Source of the DNA: Gibbula magus | Taxonomy: Eukaryota; Mollusca; Gastropoda; Trochida; Trochidae | Direction: 5' to 3' | Assembly (NCBI GenBank): GCA_936450465.1 | Contig: OW388302.1 | Location: 63,587,826-63,651,825, forward strand | Length of the DNA stretch: 64,000 bases | In this document: one piece after another, positions 53,001 through 62,760 of the stretch | Layout of the letters: each line of letters starts with the position of its first letter | Numbering within the stretch: the stretch's first letter is position 1 | Position numbers and translations under genes: made by a program | The notes under the pieces: generated by a model | Database searches by the model: none | What the model was told of the DNA's origin: nothing | Seen by the model: only the letters and a program-made list of their open reading frames with translations

Positions 53001-53762
53001 TTCACGGCAGAGGGTAGAAAATGTACCCCAATCAGCCTTGGAAAATTTCCAACGAGGATTGTGCTCCTCGGGAATAGGTGATGAGGGTTCTAATACAATG
53101 GGGAAGTGGTCACTTCCACATGTATCCTCATGGACTGACCATGAAAAGTCATGTAAAAGGGATGCATCAGTTACTGATAAATCTATAGCTGTATATGATC
53201 CTGTAGCAGGATGTAGATATGTGTTTGAGCCATCATTGAATAGACATAAATCATTTTGGGTAAGGAAACTTTCGAGTATTTTACCCCTAGAGTCTAGGGT
53301 ATTACTACCCCAGAGGGGATTGTGACCGTTGAAGTCACCCATGATGATATACGGTTTAGGTAATTGGGTAATAAGTTGATCAAGATCTTTTATAGTAAGA
53401 TCTTGAGATGGTGGAATATATAATGAGCAGAGAGTTAAAGTTTTAAATAATGATAAGCTGACAGCTACAGCTTGTAATTGTGTTTTTAATGGAATTTCTC
53501 TGTGGATAATTCCATCACGTACTAAAATTGATGCACCCCCTTTTGCCCTATCAGCAGAAGGGGAGAAAGAGTTATAAAAAGTGAATGGTCTTATTGCAAC
53601 TGTATCAGATTGTTTAAGATGAGTTTCTTGAAGGCAAATAGCTTGGGGATTGTATTGTTGGGCCAACAAGCCCAATTCATTAAAATTAACCTTAAAGCCT
53701 CGACAATTCCACTGGAGAATCGCCATGGATGCTAGGATAAAATAAAATATTAAAAGCCTCAT
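50058..53762 (-). CDS. LINE ORF2 (copy B): endonuclease, RT, RNase H
   Basis: 1234 residues, same length as copy A and differing at about 20 positions by eye, mostly conservative (for instance KESDKVAMRP versus KQSDTVAIRP). EN, RT (FVDD), RNase H (YTDGSKDG, TAEAK, SDSLSC) and C-terminal Cys/His region are all intact. Its ATG at 53760-53762 overlaps the ORF1 stop. Confidence 0.96.
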   Translation of the reverse strand: MRLLIFYFILASMAILQWNCRGFKVNFNELGLLAQQYNPQAICLQETHLKQSDTVAIRPFTFYNSFSPSADRAKGGASILVRDGIIHREIPLKTQLQAVAVSLSLFKTLTLCSLYIPPSQDLTIKDLDQLITQLPKPYIIMGDFNGHNPLWGSNTLDSRGKILESFLTQNDLCLFNDGSNTYLHPATGSYTAIDLSVTDASLLHDFSWSVHEDTCGSDHFPIVLEPSSPIPEEHNPRWKFSKADWGTFSTLCREHIIFDEIINATDPVEAFSKGLIDIATETIPKTSANPRIHKPWFNETCDTAIKARKKAERKLSKRPTRINLDNCRKARAKARRTVNQQKRESWRGYVSKINSRTPISKVWNMISRIKGKGSKSTIKHLKVNDDLLTSKSDIANKLAETISKNSSSANYVPAFQKYQKVQEKRPLNFKSDNGEDYNEHFSLSELKTALSKAHDTATGPDEIHYQLLKHLPEPCLEVLLQVFNHIWETGEFPSCWHNATIVPIPKPGKDHTDPSNYRPIALTSCVCKTMERMINDRLVWYLETNKLLTDIQCGFRKQRSTTDHLVRLESFIRDAFINKQHAVSIFFDLEKAYDTTWKHGILKDLFEFGLRGRMPHFISNFLHDRQFKVRVGSTLSDFFDQEMGVPQGSILSVTLFSIKINSLAKVLNDHTDGSLFVDDFGVSCRGKNMPSIERQLQLCLNKIHQWSLENGFKFSKAKTSCVHFCNMRKMHQDAELFLDKTPIKVVPEAKFLGLTFDSKLSFIPHIKNLKAKCLKALDLLKVVSNNKWGGDEETLLHLYRSLIRSKLDYGSIIYGSARPSYIKMLDTIHHQGLRLCLGAFRTSPVESLYVEADEPSLEDRRIKLALQYITKLKANPCNPAYNCVFNPEYQQLYNSKPKAIPPLGIRLQQHVEDCDIDLTTIAEHGLLATPPWQLVRPRVNLSLSTHKKSNTDQLIFRQAFFELRNFFADYKPIYTDGSKDGPTVAAATVTPSTTYATRLHDGSSIFTAEAKAILKAVHHIKNSTPNNYIIFSDSLSCLQAIKNCKSDHPIIRDILLLHNSCLQCDIVFCWLPSHMGIRGNNKADSAAKSALNLNHISPTKVPYTDSKPAIKSYIKQRWKSQWDQQHHNKLHTIQPHLGYKSLSSFTRQEACVLRRCRIGHSHLTHSYLLKGEDPPVCIPCQCPLTIKHILCECWDTAHIRETFYPSISINHVFTHFGEHRVLDFLKAIHLIDKL

Positions 53763-55078
53763 GATGGAGGTTTTACAGGAGAAAGTCGACGGTCCTTGGA
53801 CCGAGCCCTGTGCCCCTTTTTGGGGGAGTTGTTAAGAGAGGCTGTGTCTGATGCGTCCATAAGGACGTCATCAGACTCATGGTCAAGAGATCCATATTTG
53901 TTGTAGACCTCAACCGCACTCCTCTGGCCTTTGGGAGTGCGGTTTGCTGATTTGGATTTGGATTTTGAATTTTTAGAATTTTGTTTTGAGGATGATGGTT
54001 TTGGATTTATGTTTGTAGTTGGAGGTATTTTAGATCCTGTCGGTTTGACAGGCTCTGTAAGGGACAGAAGAGGGAATGTCATGGTACCTATTGTGGAAGA
54101 GGTTGAATTGCGGAGTTTGTATTGAGTTGGGGGATCACTCACCCACTGAATGTCTGTCTGGGTTGATACAGAGCATTTAGTGGCAGTTGCTGATGATACT
54201 ATGGTTGAGTATGAGGGTTTAGGACCCTCAAGAACCAGCCGTTTAGCTTCGGGGAAAGATATATTCTGGGTGAATTTAAGTTTGAGTATTTTGGATTCCT
54301 GTTGCCACCGTGGGCACTCCTTGGAGGAAGCCAGATGTTCACCAGCACAGTTGGCGCATTTCGGCAACTCCTTGCACTTCTCTGGATGGCTTTCATCGTC
54401 GGGTTTGCCACACTGTGGACAAACACGCTCATCCGCCTTGCAGGAATTGCTTCCATGGCCAAACTTCTGGCACCGGTAGCAACGGAGTGGGTTAGGGATA
54501 TACAGTTCTGTTGGGAGTTTGTAATATCCTGCATACACAGTTTTTGGAGCCTGTGGAGTTGAGAATGTTAGGAGATAAGTTCGCGTCTTGATGATGTTAT
54601 CCTCCTTCTTGATAGTGAACCGCTTGACAGCAGTCACTCCCTGGCTCTTCAGGTTGTCAAGAAGCTCCTGTTCGGATGAATCATCAAGACAGCGATCCTT
54701 ATCCCGGATGATGGCTTTGCTGCTGTTTAGCGATGTATGAGGAGTAACCTTAACAGGTTTATCAATAATGGCCTGCAAGGTTAGTAGAGATGCTGCTTGT
54801 TGTTTTGATTTAACTTCCACAAGAAGGTACCCATTCCTTATCTTCTTTACTTCCTTTACATCACCGGCCAGACCTTGAATGGTCTTGGCGGTGGCGAAAG
54901 GATTGAGACGGAGAGGTTTATCATCAGTGGATGAAATGACCAGAAATCGCGGAAAGGTGCTTGAAGTTGGATTAGAAGTAAAAATTGAAGTTGAAGGTTT
55001 TGATGATGTTGCCTCTTCCTCAGAAGAGGGACAATCATCTGTTGACAAATTTCGCTTGTTTTTAACTGAACAATTCAT
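53759..55078 (-). CDS. LINE ORF1 (copy B): CCHC zinc-knuckle RNA-binding protein
   Basis: 439 residues. N-terminal Ser/Thr-rich part, an RRM-like region about residues 45-190 (PRFLVISSTDDKPLRLNPF, GYLLVEVKSK), then three zinc knuckles: CYRCQKFGHGSNSC near 200, CPQCGKPDDESHPEKC, and CANCAGEHLASSKEC. The C-terminal third is Ser/Lys-rich and basic. It would coat element RNA. The stop TGA overlaps the ORF2 ATG, suggesting termination-reinitiation. Confidence 0.93.
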   Translation of the reverse strand: MNCSVKNKRNLSTDDCPSSEEEATSSKPSTSIFTSNPTSSTFPRFLVISSTDDKPLRLNPFATAKTIQGLAGDVKEVKKIRNGYLLVEVKSKQQAASLLTLQAIIDKPVKVTPHTSLNSSKAIIRDKDRCLDDSSEQELLDNLKSQGVTAVKRFTIKKEDNIIKTRTYLLTFSTPQAPKTVYAGYYKLPTELYIPNPLRCYRCQKFGHGSNSCKADERVCPQCGKPDDESHPEKCKELPKCANCAGEHLASSKECPRWQQESKILKLKFTQNISFPEAKRLVLEGPKPSYSTIVSSATATKCSVSTQTDIQWVSDPPTQYKLRNSTSSTIGTMTFPLLSLTEPVKPTGSKIPPTTNINPKPSSSKQNSKNSKSKSKSANRTPKGQRSAVEVYNKYGSLDHESDDVLMDASDTASLNNSPKKGHRARSKDRRLSPVKPPS

Positions 55079-55607
55079 GTTCGGTTGGTAAGCATTTCGT
55101 CAAACTGGATCCCCACCCACCACGGAGCACCAACAAGGGCAATGCTGTGTCAGCGGGTGATGATATACTCCACTAAAACGTTGCCAATGTTTCACTGGAT
55201 TGGCTGAGTAAAGTTGATGAATGTGTGCAAGAGAGCACTGAGAGAGAGTGCCGAGAGTAGGGATAGTACATCATCAGGAAGGAAAGAATTGTGGAAAGGT
55301 GGTGAAGGTATGCAAGAGAGCACCGAGAAAGTAGAGAAACTAATTGTAAAGAGAAAGGTAGCAGCGTAAGAAGAAGGATAGAAAAGATGTGCGCAACCAA
55401 GTGCTTGGCATGACCAGCCGATTGACCAGACCGGGCAGTGTATTGTTCAGTGTTAGCTTTAAACTAAACACATCCCTCAACCACCAGGCATCCTTCCTCC
55501 ACCCTTACAGGTCGCAGCCCACGGCAAACAGACTGCCCCCTTGTAGTCGCCTCTTACGACAAGCAGGAGGAACTGAGGGCCTATTCTAACCCGGGCACCC
55601 CACGGGG
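55079..55607 (-). promoter_or_regulatory. LINE copy B 5'UTR, likely internal promoter
   Basis: 529 bases from the 5' end to the ORF1 ATG. TATA-less, starts with a GC-rich segment capable of pairing (CCCCGTGGGG). Full-length LINEs carry an internal promoter here; no specific element is identified. Confidence 0.6.
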
Positions 55608-55623
55608 TCAATTCTTGGAAGAG

Positions 55624-55960
55624 GGTGAGAATCAGATTTCACAAACTGATTAACCTTTCTCAAGTCTGCGCAGACGCGGAACTTGTTCCCAGGCTTAGGA
55701 ACCATTACACAGGGAGAACTCCAATCACTGAAGGAGGGTTCAATGATCTTGTGCTCCAGCATATAGTCAATCTCGGACTTGAGATAGTTTCTCTTCTGAG
55801 GATTCAAGCGGTATGGATGCTGCTTGACAGGTGCTGCTCCCTGTACATCAACATCATGGACCATCATATGCACTAGACCTAATTTGATGAATTTGCAACA
55901 GAGCCATGACCTGTTGAAATAACTTAGACATGAAGTTGGACCCCTGGTATTGAATCTCAC
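55624..55960 (-). pseudogene. G2 reverse transcriptase, N-terminal part
   Basis: QHPYRLNPQKRNYLKSEI, LEHKIIEPSFSDWSSPCVMV and FRVCADLRKVNQFVKSDSHP, the start of a Gypsy RT. It stops at the target duplication of LINE copy B and continues at 49866. Upstream the sequence joins a G1 env fragment at ~55965. Confidence 0.9.
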
Positions 55961-55964
55961 TTGG

Positions 55965-56345
55965 TAGCCACAGTGGCGTGGGCATGCGCGAGGAGTAGGC
56001 TCATCAGCTGTACTCGTCTGTGTAAAACGACCATCCCTGCTAGAAGTAGGACCACAAGTGCAGACACTGCATAGACAAAGTAAGAAGTAGGGCCCTCGTC
56101 CGGCACGTCTGCGAGGTCATTCAGGTACAGAGGGTCCGCGGGATTAGTGTAAATGATCTTGTTAGCTTAAGCGTGGGTGACGGCATGGTCTAGTTTAATG
56201 CGTAGTTTTTCATCTAGTCCCATTGCTTGTTGATATTTATGTTCTGCTAGCTTAAAGGGGGCGGTCTGTGAAGCCAAGGGTTCATCTGAGAGGAGGCTGG
56301 GTAATCGGCGTAGGATGTCATCGGAAGTGAAGAAGTGGCGTAGGT
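55965..56345 (-). pseudogene. Duplicated fragment of G1 env-like gene
   Basis: Nearly identical to 46700-47090, with small deletions (for example in the HAHAHA repeat). It lies directly after the protease piece, out of its normal place. Covers the region up to and including the first membrane segment. Confidence 0.9.
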
Positions 56346-56349
56346 CCGC

Positions 56350-56527
56350 CAATGTTCATAAAGGTTTCGTGGCTAATGCATGATGTGGCCGCACCTGTGT
56401 CCACTAACGCTTTGATGCAGTGAACTCCGATTGATAGTTTAATAGAACTCCCAGCCAGGTCCACGGAATTCATAACCATGCATTTAATGTCCTCATGCCT
56501 TAGGGTATTTTCGTCCTCCCCCAACAT
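56350..56527 (-). pseudogene. G1 aspartic protease fragment
   Basis: VHCIKALVDTGAATSCIS contains the DTGA active-site motif of retroviral-type proteases. Ends after ~60 residues where the env fragment begins; the flap and second half are missing. Confidence 0.82.
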
Positions 56528-56559
56528 AACGGGTTTATCATTAAACCTAACACGTTTGG

Positions 56560-56665
56560 GTTTGTGGGGAATGGGCGGGGGGGGGGGGGGGGGGGCGGGG
56601 GTCGGGGGGTAGACTCGTTAGGGGCAAGTGGTGGTGGGGGGGGGGGGGGAGGGGGGGGGGGTAGG
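56560..56665. repeat. G-rich runs, plus strand
   Basis: Long runs of G (56577-56596 region and 56635-56660) interrupted by a few bases, in the Pro-rich gag linker on the minus strand. Capable of G-quadruplex formation; reading frames here are unreliable. Confidence 0.85.
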
Positions 56666-56705
56666 TTGGGACTGCAGGAGGGGACGGGGAACGGGGGCGT
56701 GATAG

Positions 56706-57343
56706 TCAAAAATGTGATTGGGCTGGTGGGTTTCGCCACATACGTGCGATGTGGCCGATGCGGTTACATTTAATGCAAACGGCACCCCTATAGTTACAAT
56801 GTCCGGGGGGGTGGGAATAGTGACAGGAGGGGCAACGGGGAGATGGTGACACGGGGTTCTGGTCGGTGTAGATACGGCCGTTGCCACCTCGTGGATGATT
56901 GATAAATTGGCGAGATGGGAATCTGCCCCGTCTGGCAGGTAGGTGGGGGAGGGGCGAGGGGGAGGGAGAGACAGACTGGTCTTGAGTTTGGAGGTACTGG
57001 CGAATGTCAACCGCATTTGCGGTATCAATGTTGTGAGAGGTGTCAGTCATACGGTCAACCTTATCTGAAAGTAAGTTAAGTGCCGACATGACTTGTGCCT
57101 CATACTCGCCCCCTGTGCCAGTCTGGGCTGCATCTGTTAGCTCCGCGCTGTCAATCACTTGGCGGAGTGTGACATGGGGTGAGAATGAATTGTTTAATAT
57201 GAGTTTTCGTATTTCGGAGGATAAGGTCCTTAATATAGAGATCGTTGTTCTGGTTTACTGACGTGGCCTCATGTCTAAATGTTTGTAGAAAGTCAGAGAA
57301 ACTCTCCGAGGGTTTCTGTTTTCTATCCATGAGATCATTAGTT
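56706..57343 (-). pseudogene. G1 gag, C-terminal part with zinc knuckle
   Basis: Reads RKQKPSESFSDFLQTFRHEA, then after frame changes a 150-codon frame ending in CPSCHYSHPPGHC and CIKCNRIGHIARMW. The latter is a CCHC knuckle with its last Cys replaced by Trp. Separated from the capsid part by the element at 57344-58957. Confidence 0.82.
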
Positions 57344-57392
57344 AGCAGCTCCGACTAAGTCGGAGCTGCTATCAGTTTTTGCGCAGTTTCCG

Positions 57393-57429
<37 letters not shown>

Positions 57430-58957
57430 ACGCGCGTTTTGTATTCGCTATAACTTTTTTCCTAGAAGGTTTTGAGAACTCATATACATAACTTCTTACT
57501 TATGCCCCTGGGGAATTTTTTTGACATGTTCATATTCAAGGTCAAAGGTCAAGGTCACGAGTTCTGAAATCGCTAAAAAAATCCTTGTAAACACGATAAC
57601 TTGAAAAATATTTGTACTATCAGGCTCTTATTTGGTGTACATTAACTATGGAGAAAGGCCAAGATTTGAAAAGGTTTTCGCTAACATCCGTCAAAGGTCA
57701 AGGTCACAGCGAGGGCACGACTTAAGCATGCTTTTGCGAAAATGTCTTATTTCAACTATTAACACTTTAAATCATTAAATGATTGTTATACACAATGAAA
57801 AGTGATCACTGATTATGTGACCTTGCATTTAAAAGGTCAAGGTCACGAAATATGGTCAAGGTCACCAGTTCTGAAATCTCTAAATAACCTTTTCCCAAGA
57901 AGGTTTTAACACCTCATATACATAGCTTCTTTCTTATAAACCTGGTGGATGATTTTGACATGTTCACATTCAAGGTCAAAGGTCAAGGTCACGAGTTCTG
58001 AAATCGCTAAAAAAATCCTTGTAAACACGATAACTTGAAAAATATTTGTAGTATCAGGCTCTTATTTGGTGTACATCACCTATGGAGAAAGGCCAAGATT
58101 TGAAAAGGTTTTCGCTAACATCCGTCAAAGGTCAAGGTCACAGCGAGGGCACAACTTAAGCATGCTTTTGCGAAAATGTCTTATTTCAACTATTAACACT
58201 TTAAATCATTAAATGATTGTTATACACAATGAAAAGTGATCACTGATTGTGTGACCTTGCATTTAAAAGGTCAAGGTCACGAAATATGGTCAAGGTCACC
58301 AGTTCTGAAATCTCTAAATAACCTTTTCCCAAGAAGGTTTTAACACCTCATATACATAGCTTCTTTCTTATAAACCTGGTGGATGATTTTGACATGTTCA
58401 CATTCAAGGTCAAAGGTCAAGGTCATGAGTTCTGAAATCGCTACAAAAATCCTTGTAAACACGATAACTTCAACAACTTCTGTGCTATCAGCCCTTAACT
58501 TGGTATGGAGAAAGACCAAGATTTGAAAACGTTTTTGCTAAAATCTGTCAAAGGTCAAGGTCACAGCAAGGTCACAACTTAAGCGTGCTATTGTGAATAT
58601 GCCTTATGTTAACAATGAGCACTATTGAGTCATTGCATGATTGTTATACACAATGAAAAGTAATCATTGATGGTGTGACCTTGAACGTCAAGTTCAAGGT
58701 CATGAGATATTGGTTAAGGCCATGTTAATCTTTTGATCTAATTTTGAAATCAGAAATAGTTTTTAAGAACAAAGTTGTGAAAAGTGACCCCAGTGATGAT
58801 TCAACTTGTTAGAATAACTTGAATAATGAAAAACATTTTGTCCAAAAAAATTCCAATTTTATTTATGCTGAGGAGAAGGCGGAAAAGGGAAAGGCGAGAC
58901 CCAAAGTTTAGGAGCTGCTCTGCTTTTGCGGTGTCCCGCAAACGCTCTTCTAGTTTG
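57344..58957. mobile_element. TCAAGGTCA-rich element inserted in G1 gag
   Basis: Starts with a perfect palindrome (AGCAGCTCCGACT-A-AGTCGGAGCTGCT, 57344-57370), then (GCC)n at ~57391-57430, then ~434-bp tandem units with many GGTCAAGGTCA motifs. Ends with GGAGCTGCT (58911-58919) and a TTTGCGG/CCGCAAA hairpin before CTAG. TAG lies on both flanks. Same family as 32140-33460. No ORF. It could be a hairpin-ended Helitron-type element or a TIR element with a 3-bp target duplication; I cannot decide. Confidence 0.8.
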
Positions 58958-59557
58958 TTGAAGGATTTTGATTGAATTTGGCGTATAGCGTTTTATAAAT
59001 TGCTGTCTAATGTCCTGCCACGTTTGGGCTAGACGAAGACCGGCAGATTCGTACCACTCGAGGGTTTTACCTGAGATGTACATTGGAAAAAGTTCACGAA
59101 TTTCGGCAGCAGATCGTTTATGAATAAGGCTAAACCCCTCAAATTGTTGTAACCAGCTGAGAGCAAGTGATGCGTCTGAACCGTCGTAGGAGGGCATAGG
59201 AATATTTGAAAGTGACAAATTTCTTGATAATTCGCTTTGAGATGAGATAGGGGGATCGCAAATGGGTGGTTGATTTTCGGCGGTATAATCCGGGGGTGAG
59301 TCGATGAGGGGCAGGGCTGACGGGGTGAGGGCGAGGAGGTCCCGATAACTCGGGGTGGAGGACGGGGGAGCCGTAGGAAAGAATGGGGAAGAGTGGGGTG
59401 GGGACTGATTTGGGTCAGTAGCGGGAGACCACCGGAAGGGTATTGGGGGTCGTGGGACGGAGCGAGCCTTTCGTCCATCCCTAGTGGTGTGGACCACAAG
59501 GGCGGAGGAAGGGCGTAGCACCGTGTCAGTGATTGGGAGGGTACCGTGAGAAAACAT
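58958..59557 (-). pseudogene. G1 gag, capsid part
   Basis: Pro/Ser-rich N-terminus, then PMPSYDGSDASLALSWLQQF, EIRELFPMYISGKTLEWYES and WQDIRQQFIKRYTPNSIKIL, the retrotransposon gag capsid pattern (YxGxxxAxxWLxxF, LxGxAxxWxxS). The frame is open until the inserted element; a start further upstream at ~59694 is also possible. Confidence 0.88.
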
Positions 59558-59949
59558 AGAGGTGGCGAGTGGTCGAGCGGGTGCTTGAGTAAGGGGTTGT
59601 TTGCAAATAATTTACCCGTGCTGTGAGGGGAAGATGTAAAGTGACCCAGGGGGCGTAGAACCTGTGTTATAGGTGTTAAGGAGGTGGCAGGCATACTATC
59701 CGTGCAGTAAGTTATAACGAGCAGTCCAGTAATTAGCCTGTTTTAGACGATCGGGAGTCTGTCGCGGGAGATAATGGATGGTATCTCACCTTGGTAGTAT
59801 AGGTTGGCCTCCTGTGACGTCCGATCATCTAATTCCTTTGAAAGAGTATGACAAAACAGGTGACACCGTCGGGTGGTTCCGTGTAGGCTAGGTGACGGGT
59901 GTCACGGTGGGTGCGTGCTGCAAGGGTTTGGTGCCTGTAGATTGGATCG

Positions 59950-59967
59950 TACCCGGATTCTCCACCA
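59950..59967 (-). promoter_or_regulatory. G1 primer-binding site
   Basis: One base after the 5' LTR the minus strand reads TGGTGGAGAATCCGGGTA, complementary to a tRNA 3' end with CCA. The specific tRNA is not identified. Confidence 0.75.
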
Positions 59968-59968
59968 G

Positions 59969-60737
59969 TGTCCTAGGCAAGTTCGCGGTCAGTGTTGAAG
60001 GTATTAGACTCAGTTGGCTTGGCGAGAGGTACTGTTTAAGTGGTGATAACTGTTGGGGAGAAGGAGCTCATAAAAACACAACCGGACTCACCAAGGGCAG
60101 GGTTAGGCGGGGCGAGATATGGGTCTCGGCACTTCAAGCATGCAGCACACAGAAAAGACAGGAGGCGTAGTAAGCTTGAGACAGCCTTAAGCGACAGACT
60201 GACTAACTTTATTCTTTATGGATATATATACTATTTCGTACGTTTGTAGATCTAAGAAATCCTGGACATGTCTTTGTCATGTCCAGTTTGGCCTTTCATC
60301 TCAAGACAAGATAATAATCGCAACACTGCATTCAGTCTTTCATCCCGTTACACTCCGTCACTTATCGTCATGGACGGGTACATTTCGATATAATGTATTG
60401 TCGCTATTAACTATTAGTTTAGGGCTGTTAATATTTGTTTTCCGCCTTGCATTTTGACTTCTTTGAATAATGTTATGTTTTCTGGTCATCTACTTAGTCC
60501 CCATGTGTTTTAATATTAAGTAAGCTGCTCGTTAGTATATTTGCTGACCATCAAACGCACAGCTGTCAACCTATCTGCTTACTTCCCAGCTCGCTGGTGG
60601 GAACTCAGTGATCAAGTTCAAGAAGCAAGTTAATCGATTTCGCTGCTGTGCTTATTTAGTCTCGACTGTAGGTTTTAAAATGTAGGTTTCAAATGTACTT
60701 CTATTTAGAGACAATTTCTATTATTTTATCCTTGGAT
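59969..60737 (-). repeat. G1 5' LTR
   Basis: 769 bp, matching 42580-43271 apart from scattered substitutions, a ~62-bp insertion at ~60241-60302 containing a GGACATG/CATGTCC hairpin, and a ~12-bp insertion near 60523. Confidence 0.88.
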
Positions 60738-62760
60738 ACTACTGATAGATACGATTTTAACTCAAACTTGTCGTTTTTGAGTTAAAATCTATCTAAGTCC
60801 CAAATGCCTAAGTTTATGTTGTTGGTTGGAAAATATTTGGTCAGTTTCGATAACAAAAAGATGTTGAAATCTTGATTTAAGAGCACATTCAATGTTTGAT
60901 GGCGTTACACTGTATGCTTCAGAGACCTGACATAGATCTGTTGCTACATTTTCGACCTTTGATGTCGAGGATGATATGGGCGACACAGCAGCTAGGTTTT
61001 GATCTTCAAGATAGGCTGCATGTAGTAATCTGTCCGGATTGATGTGAGATAGTCGCATATAATATTTGAACATTTGGATAAGTATTGGTACTAATAGAGG
61101 ATAAAGACCAAGTTCACTCGTTGTTCCAATATTACTAGTATTGTTTGGCACTTGTAGTATTTGCTTTGCAATTTTGATACTTGTGATGTTTCATAACATT
61201 TTTGACCAGTTATGAAACGCATTACCTTGATGGCTTAACAGTTGTGCTCCCCACACTTCTGCACTGTACGTAGCAATGGGTACTACTAAAGCTTTGTATA
61301 AGCCAAGTAAAATTTACACTGGAACTTCAGATGATGACGTAAGACTATTTTTTTAGTTTATACCAAGCCCGCATCGCTTTTCCTTTGAGAGCTGATATTG
61401 CTGATTTAAAAGATCCATTTTTGTTGAAAACTACTCCCAGATAAGTGTATGAATCACAGATTTCAATACAATCCTGATCAAGGTTAAATATGCACTTTTT
61501 TATCTCTGGCACATCCACCAAAAATGACAATCTTAGTTTTTGCCAAATTCACTTTTAGTTTCCAGTCCAAAGTATATTGCATTAAGTTGTTGATGGTATG
61601 TTGAAGGCCTTTTCTCCAATTTGAAAGCAATACAAGATCATCAGCAAAAAGTAGATGAGAAAGGGGTGTGTCATCAAGTTGAGGTGAGTCGGCCTTGTCT
61701 GAACACAGATAGTCTTGGAGATCATTTACATACAGATTGAGGAGTGTAGGACTACACACACAGTCCTGTTTCACACCAATGTGTGATTTGATAGGTTTAG
61801 TAGGACCATCTGGGGTTTTAGTTACATAATGAACATCAGGGTACATGTTGTCCAATAGGCTGTACACTTTTCCCTTTATATTGTTGAGTAGTAGTTTATG
61901 GCGCAACCCATCTCGCCACACAGTGTCAAAGCCTTTTTGAAGTCAACAAAACAGGCATAGAGTGTCCGTTTGGGCTGATTGTATTTGTTTATGAGAGTTC
62001 GCACAACAAATATATGATCTGTTGTTCGATAATCGGCTCTAAAACCTGCTTACACGATTAATCCATATGAACAACAATTCTTGAATTTAAGATTGATAGA
62101 AAGAGTTTTGAGAGACGGCTACCTAGCGCAATGCCTCTATAATTGTTTACATCATTTAGATCACCTTTCTTGTGAATTGGTGTAATGTATGAAGTCTTCC
62201 ATCCAGTTGGGAACATACCACTGTCCAGAATATTGTTAAATAACTTAAGATATTGATCAACTAAAATACGCTAGTTCCAGCCGATGCTCGCAGGTTTCAC
62301 CGCAATGCATAGCCACATGGCGTTGTGGGCTTTCTCCCTGCCGTAATACAAGCAGCCGCGATATAAGTGAAATACTCTTGAAAGCGGCGTTAAACCACAA
62401 CTCACCTCACCTCACCTCAACTAAAATAGATGACACATAAATCATTTCATTGAGTATGAGGTCAGGTCCACAATATTTACTATTTTTTAAGCGACGAACT
62501 GCAGAGTGTAGTTCCACACTTGTTATGCTACTGTTCAATTCATCCTGTACTGAATGGGAAGAGGGATCACACTCGCATACAGATTGCGTAATAGTGTCAT
62601 GAAAAGTTGTGCTGTCAGGAACATCTTCATTGAGTTGTGTAAAATGGTCTTCCCATTGATTTGCTGATATTGAATTACTATTGTCGTTTCCCGTATCATT
62701 ATGTGTAAGTTCTTTAACTAGCTTCCAATACTGTTGAGAGTTTGATGTGGCAAGCGTATA
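60738..62760 (-). pseudogene. LINE L3 reverse transcriptase, decayed
   Basis: Minus strand, from ~62755: WKLVKELTHND, SAVRRLKNSKYCGPDLILNE, NYRGIALGSRLSKLF (RT), FVDFKKAFDTVWRDGL-type region near 61930, KQDCVCSPTLLNLYVNDLQD, LLFADDLVLLSN (FADD), then YLGVVFNKNGSF, VVPIATYSAEVWGA and SELGLYPLLVP. Several stops and frame breaks. A SINE 3' part is inserted at 62269-62416, and the Gypsy G1 splits off its C-terminus (42274-42579). Confidence 0.85.
62269..62416 (+). mobile_element. 5'-truncated SINE (148 bp) with TSD
   Basis: Distal half of the SINE with tail ACTCACCTCACCTCACC. TCAACTAAAATA at 62257-62268 and 62417-62428 is a perfect 12-bp target duplication within L3. Confidence 0.94.

Larger units (their letters stand above)
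49867..55607 (-). mobile_element. Full-length intact LINE, copy B, with 16-bp TSD
   Basis: 5741 bp. TCAATTCTTGGAAGAG at 49851-49866 and 55608-55623 is a perfect 16-bp target duplication. From the 5' end: 529-bp 5'UTR starting CCCCGTGGGGTGCCCGGG, ORF1, ORF2 overlapping by ATGA, 3'UTR, hairpin, ACTC tail. Both ORFs are open and all catalytic motifs are present, so it is potentially active. Inserted in the G2 reverse transcriptase gene. Confidence 0.97.
42580..60737 (-). mobile_element. Ty3/Gypsy element with env-like gene (G1), nested insertions
   Basis: Minus-strand LTR element of ~18 kb with insertions. LTRs at 42580-43271 and 59969-60737; ACTAC flanks both sides (42575-42579, 60738-60742). 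A primer-binding site follows the 5' LTR. Own genes in order: gag (59557-56706, split), protease (~56527-56350), integrase end (~47593-47335), env-like (47319-46057) and an unknown ORF (45551-44610). RT, RNase H and most of integrase are missing and replaced by other DNA. Inserted in LINE L3. The LTRs differ by several percent by eye, so it is not recent. Confidence 0.88.

Noticed and set aside
55965..56345. A second complete env gene
   Set aside because: It is only a ~380-bp copy of part of the env-like gene at 46057-47319.
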